From assembly GCA_026708115.1 (NCBI GenBank), contig JAPOVL010000041.1, forward strand, positions 1-64,000: a stretch of DNA of 64,000 nt, read 5' to 3'. Within the stretch, counting starts at the first letter, position 1. Each line of letters opens with the position of its first letter. The translations under genes and the position numbers were made by a program. The DNA is from Chloroflexota bacterium. Lineage in GTDB: Bacteria; Chloroflexota; Anaerolineae; Aggregatilineales; Phototrophicaceae. Under the pieces are notes generated by a model. The model did not search any database and was not told where the DNA came from. It saw only the letters and a program-made list of their open reading frames with translations. Positions 1 to 7,683 of the stretch are shown here, one piece after another.

Positions 1-386
1 ATGAGTTGCGTGCCAATTAGACAAAAACTGTGTCCACTTTTTCGGGTGAAGATCAAGTCTTGTGACCCGCATTGAGCCCTTTAAGCCCCTCTCCCTTTAT
101 GGGAGAGGGGTTTGGGGTGAGGGTCTAGGTGGTTCTTCAACAGACCCCGGTAGGTCGCCCCTACTGGATTCGACTTTGATGTCGCCCGCAAACTGAAGAC
201 ATCGTCTAAGTCTTTCTCTCCGCTCTCCGCGACTCTGGTGAATTATCGCTTTATAACGTACTTCTCTGCCGCTATTGCGCGTCCACAGCGACCAACCCCG
301 ACGCCCGAAACCCGCTGGTTGCCATACTTGCCTTTCCCGGCTTTCTTGGCGTTGTTTCGGGATCGGCGCAAATTGTGGATATCACC
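1..386. other. Intergenic region with repeat copies
   Basis: I see no convincing gene here. A short open frame at 238-429 has no ribosome-binding site, and its end overlaps the promoter of the downstream ABC gene. The stretch holds a G-rich hairpin repeat (about 75-115, arms CCCCTCTCCC and GGGAGAGGGG) and a piece of the GTCGCCCCTAC repeat (about 150-190). Confidence 0.6.
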
Positions 387-416
387 CTTACAGCCCCTCT
401 TAGTCTCGTGTATAAT
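387..416 (+). promoter_or_regulatory. Promoter of the ABC exporter operon
   Basis: A consensus -10 TATAAT lies at 411-416, with CTTACA at 387-392 as a plausible -35 across an 18-bp spacer. Transcription would begin near 423, about 45 nt before the TTG start at 468. Confidence 0.55.
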
Positions 417-467
417 GGTCGGTCCTTGAACTATTGTTCTGGCCAGCAGATGTCATAGGAGTTCACA

Positions 468-2267
468 TTGGTTCATAAAAGTGAGTTCACCATTGAAGGC
501 TTGCGCGAATACAATCGCTCAAGCGCCGTTCGCTGGATCATGTCGCATTGCTTCGAGCACAAGCTCTATTTCTTCGTCGGACTGGTGGGCTTCGCCTTGA
601 CTTACATCGCCTTTTCGGGCGCGCGCGTCATGTTTGGCCGCGGCGCGGAGCTAATCATCGAGGGCGGGGACGCCGCAGCAGTGATCGCAGTCAGCCTCGC
701 CGTCTTGGTTCTGTCGGTCTCGGACGGCCTGTTCTCGCTAATGGGATCGATGGCCATGGTCATCCTGTCGACGCGGGTCGAGCGCGATTCGCGCCACGAA
801 CTCTACGCCAGCCTGCTCGGCAAGAGCCAGACCTTCCACGACCAGCAGCGCGTGGGCGATATCATGGCCCGCGCCACCGATGACGTGCGCCAACTCAATT
901 TTGTGATTCACCCCGGCATCATGTTCATGTTCGATATGGTGCTGGGTTTCGCCGTGCCCATGATTTACATCGCCGCCATCAATCTGGAATTGCTGCTGGT
1001 GCCGATCATCTTCGTCATCAGCTACGTCATCGTCGTCCGCCGATATATGCGCCGGCTGGAACCGGTGATGATGCAGCAGCGCATGCAATACGGCACCCTC
1101 AGCGCCCGCCTGGAAGAAACGATCAGCGGCATCGAGATCGTAAAGGTGGCGGCGCAGGAAATCGAAGAGCGCAAGAAGTTCAAGCGCAACGCCTGGAAAT
1201 ACCGCGACTTCTTCGTGCAGCAGGGCAAGATCGAAGCAGCTTATCTGCCCCTGCTGATGTTCGGCATCGCCTTCGGCTTCTTCTTCTTGCACGGCCTGAA
1301 TATGTACGAGCGCGGCATCCTCGGCATCGGCGATATCATCGCCGTCGCCGGCTTGATGCAAGTGCTGTCCTTCCCGGTCTTCATTTCGCTCTTTTCGATC
1401 AGCATGATCCAGCTGGGCCTCGCCGGCGCCCGCCGCATCCTCGAGTTGATCGACCAGCGCTCCGATATTGATGAAAATCTGGCCGGGTACAGCGCCGCCG
1501 TGGAAGGCGCGATCGAGTTCGATAACGTTACCTTCAAATTCCACGGTTCCACCGTGCTGGAAAATGTCTCCTTCACGGTGGAGCCGGGGCAGACCGTCGC
1601 CATTGTCGGCCAGACCGGCTCGGGCAAGTCTACGCTGACGCAATTGGTCAGCCGCACCTACGATGTCGATGACGGGCGCGTCCTGATCGACGGCGTCGAT
1701 GTGCGCGACTGGAATCTGGATCGGCTGCGCTCACAGATGGGCAAGATCGAGCAGGATATCTTCCTCTTCTCGCGTTCCATCGCCGAAAATATCTCCTTTG
1801 GCGTTGCCAACGCGCCCCAAGAGCAGATCGAAAACGCCGCCAAAGAAGCGCAGGCGCATGACTTTATCCTTTCCTTCAATGAGGGCTACCAAAGTGAAAT
1901 CGGGGAACGCGGCGTGATGCTCTCCGGCGGACAGCGTCAGCGCCTGGCGCTGGCGCGCGCCTTCCTGCGCCAGCCGCGCATCCTCATCCTTGATGACTCG
2001 ACCAGCGCCATCGACAGCGCCACCGAAGACGAGATCCAGCAAGCCATGCGGCGGGCGCAAGAAGGACGCACGACCATACTGATCACGCATCGCTTGTCGC
2101 AGATCCGCTGGGCCGACCGCATCATCGTCTTGGAAAACGGCCGGGCAATTGCCAATGGCTCGCACGAAGAATTGCTGCGCAGCTCCGAGCATTATCGGCG
2201 GATTTTCGCGCGCTATGGCGCTGTGGAAACCCCGCTTGGGCAGCTGGCAGCGGGAGGAGGAGCGTAA
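468..2267 (+). CDS. ABC exporter half-transporter, subunit 1 (degenerate-site NBD)
   Basis: This is a 599-residue type IV ABC exporter half, an inner-membrane transmembrane domain fused to a nucleotide-binding domain. The membrane domain covers about residues 25-320. The NBD shows Walker A GQTGSGKST (from residue 381), a Q-loop, an intact LSGGQ signature (485), Walker B ending D509-D510 and switch His541. The catalytic position after Walker B is Asp (LDDSTSA) instead of Glu, the usual mark of the non-hydrolysing site of heterodimeric exporters. The TTG start at 468 is chosen because AGGAG lies at 457-461. The stop overlaps the start of the partner gene (TAATG). The substrate cannot be told; such pairs export drugs, lipids or peptides. 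Confidence 0.93.
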   Translation: MVHKSEFTIEGLREYNRSSAVRWIMSHCFEHKLYFFVGLVGFALTYIAFSGARVMFGRGAELIIEGGDAAAVIAVSLAVLVLSVSDGLFSLMGSMAMVILSTRVERDSRHELYASLLGKSQTFHDQQRVGDIMARATDDVRQLNFVIHPGIMFMFDMVLGFAVPMIYIAAINLELLLVPIIFVISYVIVVRRYMRRLEPVMMQQRMQYGTLSARLEETISGIEIVKVAAQEIEERKKFKRNAWKYRDFFVQQGKIEAAYLPLLMFGIAFGFFFLHGLNMYERGILGIGDIIAVAGLMQVLSFPVFISLFSISMIQLGLAGARRILELIDQRSDIDENLAGYSAAVEGAIEFDNVTFKFHGSTVLENVSFTVEPGQTVAIVGQTGSGKSTLTQLVSRTYDVDDGRVLIDGVDVRDWNLDRLRSQMGKIEQDIFLFSRSIAENISFGVANAPQEQIENAAKEAQAHDFILSFNEGYQSEIGERGVMLSGGQRQRLALARAFLRQPRILILDDSTSAIDSATEDEIQQAMRRAQEGRTTILITHRLSQIRWADRIIVLENGRAIANGSHEELLRSSEHYRRIFARYGAVETPLGQLAAGGGA

Positions 2268-4072
2268 TGGGCTTCATCATGGACGGCCTCGACGCCGAAG
2301 ATTACGATCGCAAATACTCTGATTGGCAACTGGTCAAACGAATCCTGGGTTACTTCAAGCCGCATCTGTGGAAGATGACCGCTGTCGGCTTGGTGGTCTT
2401 CCTCAGCTCGGTCATGGACCTGATTTTGCCGGTCGTTGTCTCGCAAGCGCTCGATCAATTGCAATTCACGCCCGAAACCTTCGACCCAATCGGCACGGCC
2501 ATCATTCTAGGCATTGCGGCCAGCGCCGGCTGGGTCGCCAATATGGTGCGTCAGTGGCTCTCGGCGGAGGCAGTCGGCGATGTCACCCTCGACTTGCGCG
2601 AAGACGCCTTCAACGCCGTGACCGAGCGCGATATGTCTTTCTATGATCAATACCCGACCGGCAAGATCGTCAGCCGCGTGCTCTCGGATACCCAAGCCTT
2701 CTCCGAGACCGTGCGCCTCAGCATCAACCTCATGAGCCGGCTGCTGCTGGTGGTGCTGCTGATCGCCTACTTGTTCACCGTCAATGTGAACATGACCTGG
2801 ATTCTGATGGCGATCATCCCCTTCATCATGTATACGGCGCTGAAGTTCCGCACCGTCGCCCGGCGGACCGTCACCAATTCGCGTCGCCAGCTGGCCACAG
2901 TCAACGCGCATATCCAAGAGTCGATCAGCGGCATCGGCGTCGCCAAAGCCTTCCGCCGCGAGCAGATGATCTACGATGAGTTCAAGACCGTCAATCAGGA
3001 ATCCTATGAGGTCGAAAAGATCAACGGCTTCGTCTTCGGCAGCATCTTCCCCATCCTGGTGACGATCGCCGGCCTTGGTGTAGCGGCGGTGGTCTGGTTT
3101 GGCATCAACATGGCCCAGCAGGGCGTTCTCACCGCCGGTGAATGGTTCCTTTTCATCCAGGGCATGGGCATGATTTGGTTCCCCCTGACGAGCATCTCGT
3201 CTTTCTGGAGCCAGTTTCAGTTGGGCTTGGCGGCGGGCGAGCGCGTCTTCGCCTTGATCGACGCCGAAGCAGTGGTCAAACAAAAGGCCGACGAACCGGT
3301 GCAGAACGTCGCCGGCGAGATCGAATTCGTCGACATGGACTTCCACTACATCACGGGCGAACCGGTGCTGCAAGGCTTCAGTCTCAAGATTCCTCCGGGC
3401 GAAACCTTGGCCCTGGTCGGCCATACCGGCTCGGGCAAGTCCAGCATCGCCAAGTTAATCAATCGCTTCTACGAGTACCAGAGCGGCGATCTGCTCATCG
3501 ACGGGCAGGATATCCGCTACTTCAACTTGTCGAGCTATCGCTCCCAACTTGGCGTGGTGACCCAGACGCCCTTCCTCTTTGACGGCACGGTCATGGAGAA
3601 CATCCGCTACGGCAAACCCGAGGCCAGCGATCAAGAAGTCACCGACATCGCCTACAAAGTGGGCCGCGGCGACTGGCTGGTCAGCCTGCAAGAAGGGCTC
3701 GACACCCAAGTCGGCGAACGCGGCGGCAACCTGTCCATGGGCCAGCGCCAACTGGTGGCCATCGCCCGCGTACTGCTGCAAGATCCCGCCATCTTCATCC
3801 TCGACGAAGCCACCGCCAGCGTCGATCCACTCACCGAAACGCTGATCCAGGAGGGCTTGGACACGCTGATGGGCAACCGCACCTCCATCGTCATCGCCCA
3901 TCGCTTGTCAACCATCCGGCATGCCGACCGCATCATCGTGCTCGACCATGGCCAGATCATCGAATCCGGCACCCACGATCAACTCATGCTGGACGGCGGG
4001 CACTACGCCAATCTCTATGACAGCTACTTCCGGCACCAGAGCCTGGAGTACATTGAGCGCCTTGCGGGCTAG
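2267..4072 (+). CDS. ABC exporter half-transporter, subunit 2 (degenerate signature)
   Basis: This is the 601-residue partner of the upstream half-transporter, with the same membrane-domain plus NBD layout. Walker A GHTGSGKSS begins at residue 385. Walker B has the normal catalytic Glu514 (ILDEATAS) and a switch His. Its signature is LSMGQ (489) in place of LSGGQ. In a heterodimer the signature of one subunit faces the Walker motifs of the other, so LSMGQ here and Asp510 of subunit 1 fall in the same ATP site, leaving one weak and one active site. Translation is probably coupled, since the ATG shares its A with the upstream stop, and a GGGAGGAGG-type Shine-Dalgarno precedes it. Confidence 0.93.
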   Translation: MGFIMDGLDAEDYDRKYSDWQLVKRILGYFKPHLWKMTAVGLVVFLSSVMDLILPVVVSQALDQLQFTPETFDPIGTAIILGIAASAGWVANMVRQWLSAEAVGDVTLDLREDAFNAVTERDMSFYDQYPTGKIVSRVLSDTQAFSETVRLSINLMSRLLLVVLLIAYLFTVNVNMTWILMAIIPFIMYTALKFRTVARRTVTNSRRQLATVNAHIQESISGIGVAKAFRREQMIYDEFKTVNQESYEVEKINGFVFGSIFPILVTIAGLGVAAVVWFGINMAQQGVLTAGEWFLFIQGMGMIWFPLTSISSFWSQFQLGLAAGERVFALIDAEAVVKQKADEPVQNVAGEIEFVDMDFHYITGEPVLQGFSLKIPPGETLALVGHTGSGKSSIAKLINRFYEYQSGDLLIDGQDIRYFNLSSYRSQLGVVTQTPFLFDGTVMENIRYGKPEASDQEVTDIAYKVGRGDWLVSLQEGLDTQVGERGGNLSMGQRQLVAIARVLLQDPAIFILDEATASVDPLTETLIQEGLDTLMGNRTSIVIAHRLSTIRHADRIIVLDHGQIIESGTHDQLMLDGGHYANLYDSYFRHQSLEYIERLAG

Positions 4073-4087
4073 CGGCGCGCGCTGTGA

Positions 4088-4116
4088 TTGCAATCGCCCG
4101 GACCAGCGTGTACACT
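4088..4116 (+). promoter_or_regulatory. Promoter of the RelE-type toxin operon
   Basis: TTGCAA (4088-4093) and TACACT (4111-4116) are separated by 17 bp. The transcript would start about 7-8 nt before the ATG at 4130, so the leader is very short. Confidence 0.5.
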
Positions 4117-4129
4117 TTGATCGAGTGAC

Positions 4130-4465
4130 ATGCACACTGTAATAGAGACAGAGGAATTTGTTCGCCGAGCAAAGAAGCTAGGGCTATCCGAACAGGAGAT
4201 TGACCTGATCAAGCTCGTAGTGGCGAACAATCCCAGCGCTGGCAATGTTGTGCAAGGTACCGGAGGTGCCCGTAAAGTCAGAATTCCTGCCAGGGGCAGA
4301 GGCAAGAGTGGCGGTTATCGCGTGATTACTTTCTACACTGGGGTCAATATACCTGTCTTTTTGCTTAATGTTTATAGCAAGGGCAGTAAGGGTGACCTGA
4401 CCCAGCGGGAGAAGAATTCTTTCAGGAATACGATTTCGACGATAATGCGAGACTACGGAGAGTGA
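4130..4465 (+). CDS. RelE/HigB-family toxin
   Basis: This 111-residue basic protein resembles the COG4737 branch of RelE/HigB toxins, which are ribosome-dependent mRNA endonucleases. Typical features are the N-terminal helical segment with ETEEF..RAKKLGLSE, the glycine-rich strand VQGTGGARKVRIP, the basic RGRGKSGGYRV turn and the C-terminal LNVYSKGSKGDLT segment. The toxin gene precedes its antitoxin, as in higBA modules. It ends 5 nt before the chosen start of the next gene, so the two are almost certainly co-transcribed from the promoter at 4088-4116. Family assignment is by recognition; activity is inferred. Confidence 0.85.
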   Translation: MHTVIETEEFVRRAKKLGLSEQEIDLIKLVVANNPSAGNVVQGTGGARKVRIPARGRGKSGGYRVITFYTGVNIPVFLLNVYSKGSKGDLTQREKNSFRNTISTIMRDYGE

Positions 4466-4470
4466 ACAGG

Positions 4471-4710
4471 ATGAGTGAGTTTGGCAAAAGCCTCCTAAAG
4501 AGCGCGAAGCAAGCCGCGGATATTGCCGCCGGCGTCGCCAAGCCCGGCACCTATCGCATCACGACCTTTGATGACGATGGCAAGCCCCAGGTCGTCGCCG
4601 ATTTCAGCGAGGAAGTCCTGGCTCAGATCGATGCCGAGATCGCCGCCGAGCGCGAAGCCGAAACACAACCGCCCAGCCAGGAACAACGCGCCCAGGCAAA
4701 GTCCGTCTAG
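4471..4710 (+). CDS. HigA-like antitoxin lacking a helix-turn-helix domain
   Basis: This 79-residue protein follows the RelE-like toxin. Its opening SEFGKSLLKSAKQAADIAAG, then PGTYRI, matches the start of HigA2-type antitoxins. In those proteins an XRE helix-turn-helix normally follows, but here the chain continues with an acidic, Gln/Glu-rich tail and stops. It may therefore neutralise the toxin without autoregulating by DNA binding, or it may be truncated. ATG 4471 is preferred over GTG 4462 because GGAG at 4457-4460 lies 10 nt upstream. Its partner role is inferred from position. Confidence 0.65.
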   Translation: MSEFGKSLLKSAKQAADIAAGVAKPGTYRITTFDDDGKPQVVADFSEEVLAQIDAEIAAEREAETQPPSQEQRAQAKSV

Positions 4711-4795
4711 CGCCATGCGATATGTTGTGCTGCCGCGCAAGAAAGCCTGTGCCTTAGCTAGCTTCTTCCCTTAACCATGTCGAGAGTTGGGGATC

Positions 4796-5095
4796 ATGGA
4801 CGAGAATATGACAGCGGGAATCACCAGAAAGCCAGGCGTCCGCGGCGGCAGGCCCTGTATTGCCGGGACCGGCATCCGCGTCACGGATATTGTCACCGCA
4901 GTTCAACTCGAGTACAGCCGCGACGAAATCGCGGAGGATTTTGACTTAAGCCTTGATCAGGTCAATGCCGCGCTCGACTATTACCAACGCAACAGCGCGG
5001 CGATAGACGCAGACATCAAACGCCAAGACGAAAACTTCGAATGGCTTGTCAAGGCCGGCTATGGAAGACCGCAGTCTCCGGTTCTACCTCGATGA
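4796..5095 (+). CDS. DUF433 antitoxin
   Basis: This 99-residue protein has the DUF433 signature: GVRGGRPCIAGTGIRVTDIV near the N-terminus, followed by a short helix-turn-helix (YSRDEIAEDFDLSLDQVNAAL). DUF433 proteins are antitoxins or DNA-binding partners of DUF5615 PIN-like proteins, and such a gene overlaps the 3' end here. The ATG at 4796 is chosen over an upstream TTG at 4787, with GAGAG at 4782-4786 as ribosome-binding site. The last 35 bp overlap the toxin gene in another frame. Confidence 0.85.
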   Translation: MDENMTAGITRKPGVRGGRPCIAGTGIRVTDIVTAVQLEYSRDEIAEDFDLSLDQVNAALDYYQRNSAAIDADIKRQDENFEWLVKAGYGRPQSPVLPR

Positions 5096-5417
5096 GTTAA
5101 TGCCTGTAGCGATTGCGGAGCAACTTAACCGAAGAGGAATAGACACAATAACGGTTCGAGATTTGAGCCTGCAAGGTTATCCAGACGCGCATCATCTACA
5201 ATTGGCGCATGAACTTGGCCGCGTTTTGTGCACATTGGATGACGATTATTTCAGCCTCCTCAGTGATAACGCTGCTCATTCAGGTATTGTCTTTGGCTCT
5301 CGCAAAGACCGTCGAGAAATCGGAGCTTGGGTAAGGTTTCTTACCTGGATGCATCAAAAATATAAGCGCGAAGACATGCGTAATCGCGTCGAATATCTTA
5401 GAATCATTCAGGTGTAG
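5061..5417 (+). CDS. DUF5615 PIN-like toxin
   Basis: This 118-residue protein belongs to the DUF5615 PIN-like family, the usual partner of DUF433. The acidic residues expected of a PIN nuclease centre are visible: D11-E12 in FYLDELMP, a central D34, and D60-D62 in LCTLDDDYFSLL. The core YLDE...GIDTITVRD is typical. The ATG at 5061 is inside the end of the DUF433 gene, so translation is probably coupled. RNase activity is inferred from the family. Confidence 0.82.
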   Translation: MEDRSLRFYLDELMPVAIAEQLNRRGIDTITVRDLSLQGYPDAHHLQLAHELGRVLCTLDDDYFSLLSDNAAHSGIVFGSRKDRREIGAWVRFLTWMHQKYKREDMRNRVEYLRIIQV

Positions 5418-5476
5418 AGTTCGCTCAGAACCTGTTCTACAATTAGGCCGGAACTAGCGCTTCGTCAGGAAAACAC

Positions 5477-6220
5477 ATGCCACTAACCACCCTAACCGAC
5501 GCCAACTTCGGCTCGGCGACCCGCGACGTCGCCGCGCTTATCTTAATCACAACCGGCGGCGACAAACTGCGCGGCGACTTCAAGACCGCCTTTGGCAAAG
5601 CCGCTGACGAAGAGGAAGGCATCCTCTTCGCGCAAGTCGATCCCGACAGCAACCGCGACATCGCGCGCCGCTTCGACTACCAGAACAAATCGCTCTTGAT
5701 CCTCTGGTATCGCGGCCAAGCCCTGGTGCGGCGTTCGCGCCCCTGGGCCAGCGACCTGCCCGATTTCATCCGCCAACTGCAAGACGCCCTGGCCGCTGAC
5801 GCCCCGCCCGCTTCCGAAGACGAGCAAATTGACGCCGCGCAAGACGCCGCGCCTGTCCTGGACAAGCCGATGGACGTGACCGACGCCAGCTTCGAGGCCG
5901 AAGCCATCCTCGCCTCGCACGAGATGCCGGTCCTGGTCGATTTTTGGGCTGAATGGTGCGGTCCCTGCCGCATGGTGGCGCCGATCCTGGACAAGCTGGC
6001 CGCCGAATACGCCGGTCAGATCCGCGTGGTCAAGGTCGATACCGACGCCAACCCCGCTCTCAGCCAGCTCTTCCAGATTCGCAGCATTCCCACCATCGCG
6101 GTCTTCAAAGCCGGCAAACTGATCTTCATGCAGCCCGGCGCCTTGCAAGAGCCGCACTTCCGCCAGCTGATCCAGCAAGCGATCGAGGTCGAAGTGCCCG
6201 CCGACGAGGCGACCGCCTAG
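5477..6220 (+). CDS. Tandem thioredoxin-fold protein
   Basis: This 247-residue protein has two thioredoxin-like halves. The C-terminal half (about 130-240) is a canonical thioredoxin with W160-C-G-P-C164, the FWAEWCGPCR context and the cis-proline loop RSIPTIAVF, so it should act as a cytoplasmic disulphide reductase. The N-terminal half (about 1-110) has the same kind of secondary-structure rhythm but no CxxC and may serve in substrate binding. A Pro/Ala/Glu-rich linker joins them. There is no signal peptide. A TACAAT box at 5438-5443 and an AGGAAA site precede the ATG. It stands alone. Confidence 0.85.
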   Translation: MPLTTLTDANFGSATRDVAALILITTGGDKLRGDFKTAFGKAADEEEGILFAQVDPDSNRDIARRFDYQNKSLLILWYRGQALVRRSRPWASDLPDFIRQLQDALAADAPPASEDEQIDAAQDAAPVLDKPMDVTDASFEAEAILASHEMPVLVDFWAEWCGPCRMVAPILDKLAAEYAGQIRVVKVDTDANPALSQLFQIRSIPTIAVFKAGKLIFMQPGALQEPHFRQLIQQAIEVEVPADEATA

Positions 6221-6278
6221 GCGGCCATCTCCCACAGTGCTCTGTTTACGTATAGCGCGTCGCTCATGCGACGAGAAC

Positions 6279-6341
6279 GCTTACGATTTTGCGTGAGCGC
6301 GACATTCCTGTGATCTTTTCGCTGCCGCCGAGCGGCTCTCA
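6279..6341 (+). repeat. Interspersed repeat family A, copy 1
   Basis: This is a copy of the short repeat with the core TGTGAGCGCGGCAG...TTTCGCTGCCGCC.AGCGGCT. It is related in sequence to stretches near 22290, 24660, 37970, 57440, 58360 and 60500. It overlaps the last codons of the minus-strand recombinase. Confidence 0.55.
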
Positions 6342-7430
6342 GGCGAGTTCCTTGCCGAGCAACAGTTGCAGACGCCGCTGATCATGCGGCGGGCTGAACA
6401 TATTGGGCGGGTGACGATCCCGGCCATCCAGTTCGCCGATATAAGTCTGCGTGGTCCCCAAACTGTTATGCCCCAGGTTCTGCCGTATCCGCTCCAGGTC
6501 CATGCCGTAATCATAAGCGTTGCGCGCGTAGGTCCGCCGCAAGTCATGCGGCTTGACAGCGCGCAAAGCGCCGTCAATGCTGATGGCATAGTTATTCATA
6601 ATATCGTTGACCGTCCAGGCGCCGATGCCCGTCGCGCGCACGGTTTTGCCGCCACGCCGGATGCCCCGGAAGACGAACCCGGCCTTGATCTCGGCGCGCC
6701 CCAGCCAGCCATCGACATACATAAGGCACCAATTGAGTGGGCCATAAGGGACGAGCCGCTGCTTCGCGCCCTTGCCCTCGCGCACCCGCAATGACAGCTC
6801 GCCGCCCAAATGCTGCCGCAGGTCCTCGACTTGCAACGCCGCCGCTTCCGCCGCGCGTATCCCCGTGCAGACCATCAACGTCATCAGCGCCGTGTCCCGC
6901 AGCCCGCGCAGATTCGCGATGCCCGGCTCTTGTATCAAGGCGCTGACCTGGTAGGGCTTCAGGCGCAGGTGCTCGCTGTCGGCAGTGTCCTGCTTAGCCA
7001 CCAGCTTGACCGGCGCGGCCGCCGGATGTACGTCATTCATCATCCGGATGAAGTACTCGTCAACCATGGCGCGCTGCTCGGCTTCGCTGTCATCGGGATT
7101 GACCAATTCAAAAAGCAGGTCGCGCATCGCGTTGCTGCGCGTCAGCGCCGCATAGCGCCCGCGAACCGTCGCCAAATGCGCCAGCGCGGTTTGCGGCGAC
7201 AACGTGGCGGATTTGCGCCTGCCCTTCTTGTCGACGCGCGTCCGTTCCAATAGCAGATAATCCCGATAGGCTTGCAGATCCGGCTGATACCAACTGCGCC
7301 TCGTTTCCGCCAGCCAGTCGATATAAAAGCCCAGTCGCGATTTTTCGTCCTTGCTCGGATTGCCCGGCATCAGCAAGGCATAATTGTCCCGCCACAGCCT
7401 CTGCTTGGCTTCGTCGCACATGACGGCCAC
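6339..7430 (-). CDS. Tyrosine recombinase / integrase
   Basis: This 363-residue integrase-type recombinase has an N-terminal SAM-like DNA-binding part (about 28-130) and a C-terminal catalytic domain. The full catalytic set is visible: R192 (CTGIRAAE), a Lys in EGKGAKQ (220/223), H295-x-x-R298 (PHDLRR), H321 (NLGHNS) and nucleophile Y330 (TQTYIG). It should therefore be active unless regulated. Start choice is uncertain between GTG 7430, which sits 8 nt from a 12-base G tract that could act as ribosome-binding site, and ATG 7421. It could integrate an element or act on a chromosomal cassette; no att sites were recognised. An IS and two toxin-antitoxin modules lie close by. Confidence 0.9.
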   Translation of the reverse strand: MAVMCDEAKQRLWRDNYALLMPGNPSKDEKSRLGFYIDWLAETRRSWYQPDLQAYRDYLLLERTRVDKKGRRKSATLSPQTALAHLATVRGRYAALTRSNAMRDLLFELVNPDDSEAEQRAMVDEYFIRMMNDVHPAAAPVKLVAKQDTADSEHLRLKPYQVSALIQEPGIANLRGLRDTALMTLMVCTGIRAAEAAALQVEDLRQHLGGELSLRVREGKGAKQRLVPYGPLNWCLMYVDGWLGRAEIKAGFVFRGIRRGGKTVRATGIGAWTVNDIMNNYAISIDGALRAVKPHDLRRTYARNAYDYGMDLERIRQNLGHNSLGTTQTYIGELDGRDRHPPNMFSPPHDQRRLQLLLGKELA

Positions 7431-7438
7431 TTGTCAAT

Positions 7439-7450
7439 CCCCCCCCCCCC
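7439..7450. repeat. 12-base C/G homopolymer before the recombinase start
   Basis: There is an uninterrupted run of 12 C on the plus strand (G on the recombinase coding strand). It lies between the predicted -10 box and the start codon, where length change could alter translation. Confidence 0.8.
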
Positions 7451-7459
7451 AATCTTTAC

Positions 7460-7465
7460 AGTATA
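7460..7465 (-). promoter_or_regulatory. -10 box of the recombinase gene
   Basis: TATACT on the minus strand sits 10 bp upstream of the G tract, so the tract would lie at the very beginning of the leader. No good -35 is visible. Confidence 0.4.
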
Positions 7466-7557
7466 GCATGCCTATGCGCAGCGATTATTCCGCGCTCTCC
7501 AGAACAATAGCGCCAGATCCATTTACCTGTCGAATGTCACATCAGTCTACCGAGATC

Positions 7558-7582
7558 TAGGGGCGGCTTGCGAGCCGCCCGC
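7558..7582. repeat. Repeat family B hairpin
   Basis: Inverted arms GGGCGGC and GCCGCCC flank a 6-nt loop. The following text GTCTACGCGCCCC also matches other B copies. It lies in the recombinase-to-IS gap. Confidence 0.5.
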
Positions 7583-7659
7583 GAATATAACCATTTAATC
7601 TGTGGCTGTCTACGCGCCCCTCGGTGTCCTCGGTGTCCTCAGTGCTTGAGAAAAATCTG

Positions 7660-7683
7660 CTGCGATTGCCCTGCGCTTGCCCC
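7660..7683. other. Remnant resembling the right end of the ISAs1 element, with target duplication
   Basis: The bases TGCTGCGATTGCCCTG closely match the right terminal repeat of the adjacent IS (TGGTGCGATTGCTCTG), with an AAAATC run before both. It directly precedes the left target duplicate GCTTGCCCC (7675-7683). It may be the end of an older, lost copy. Confidence 0.5.

Noticed and set aside
238..429. A 63-codon open frame upstream of the ABC exporter
   Set aside because: It has no ribosome-binding site, low-complexity composition, and its end overlaps the promoter at 387-416.
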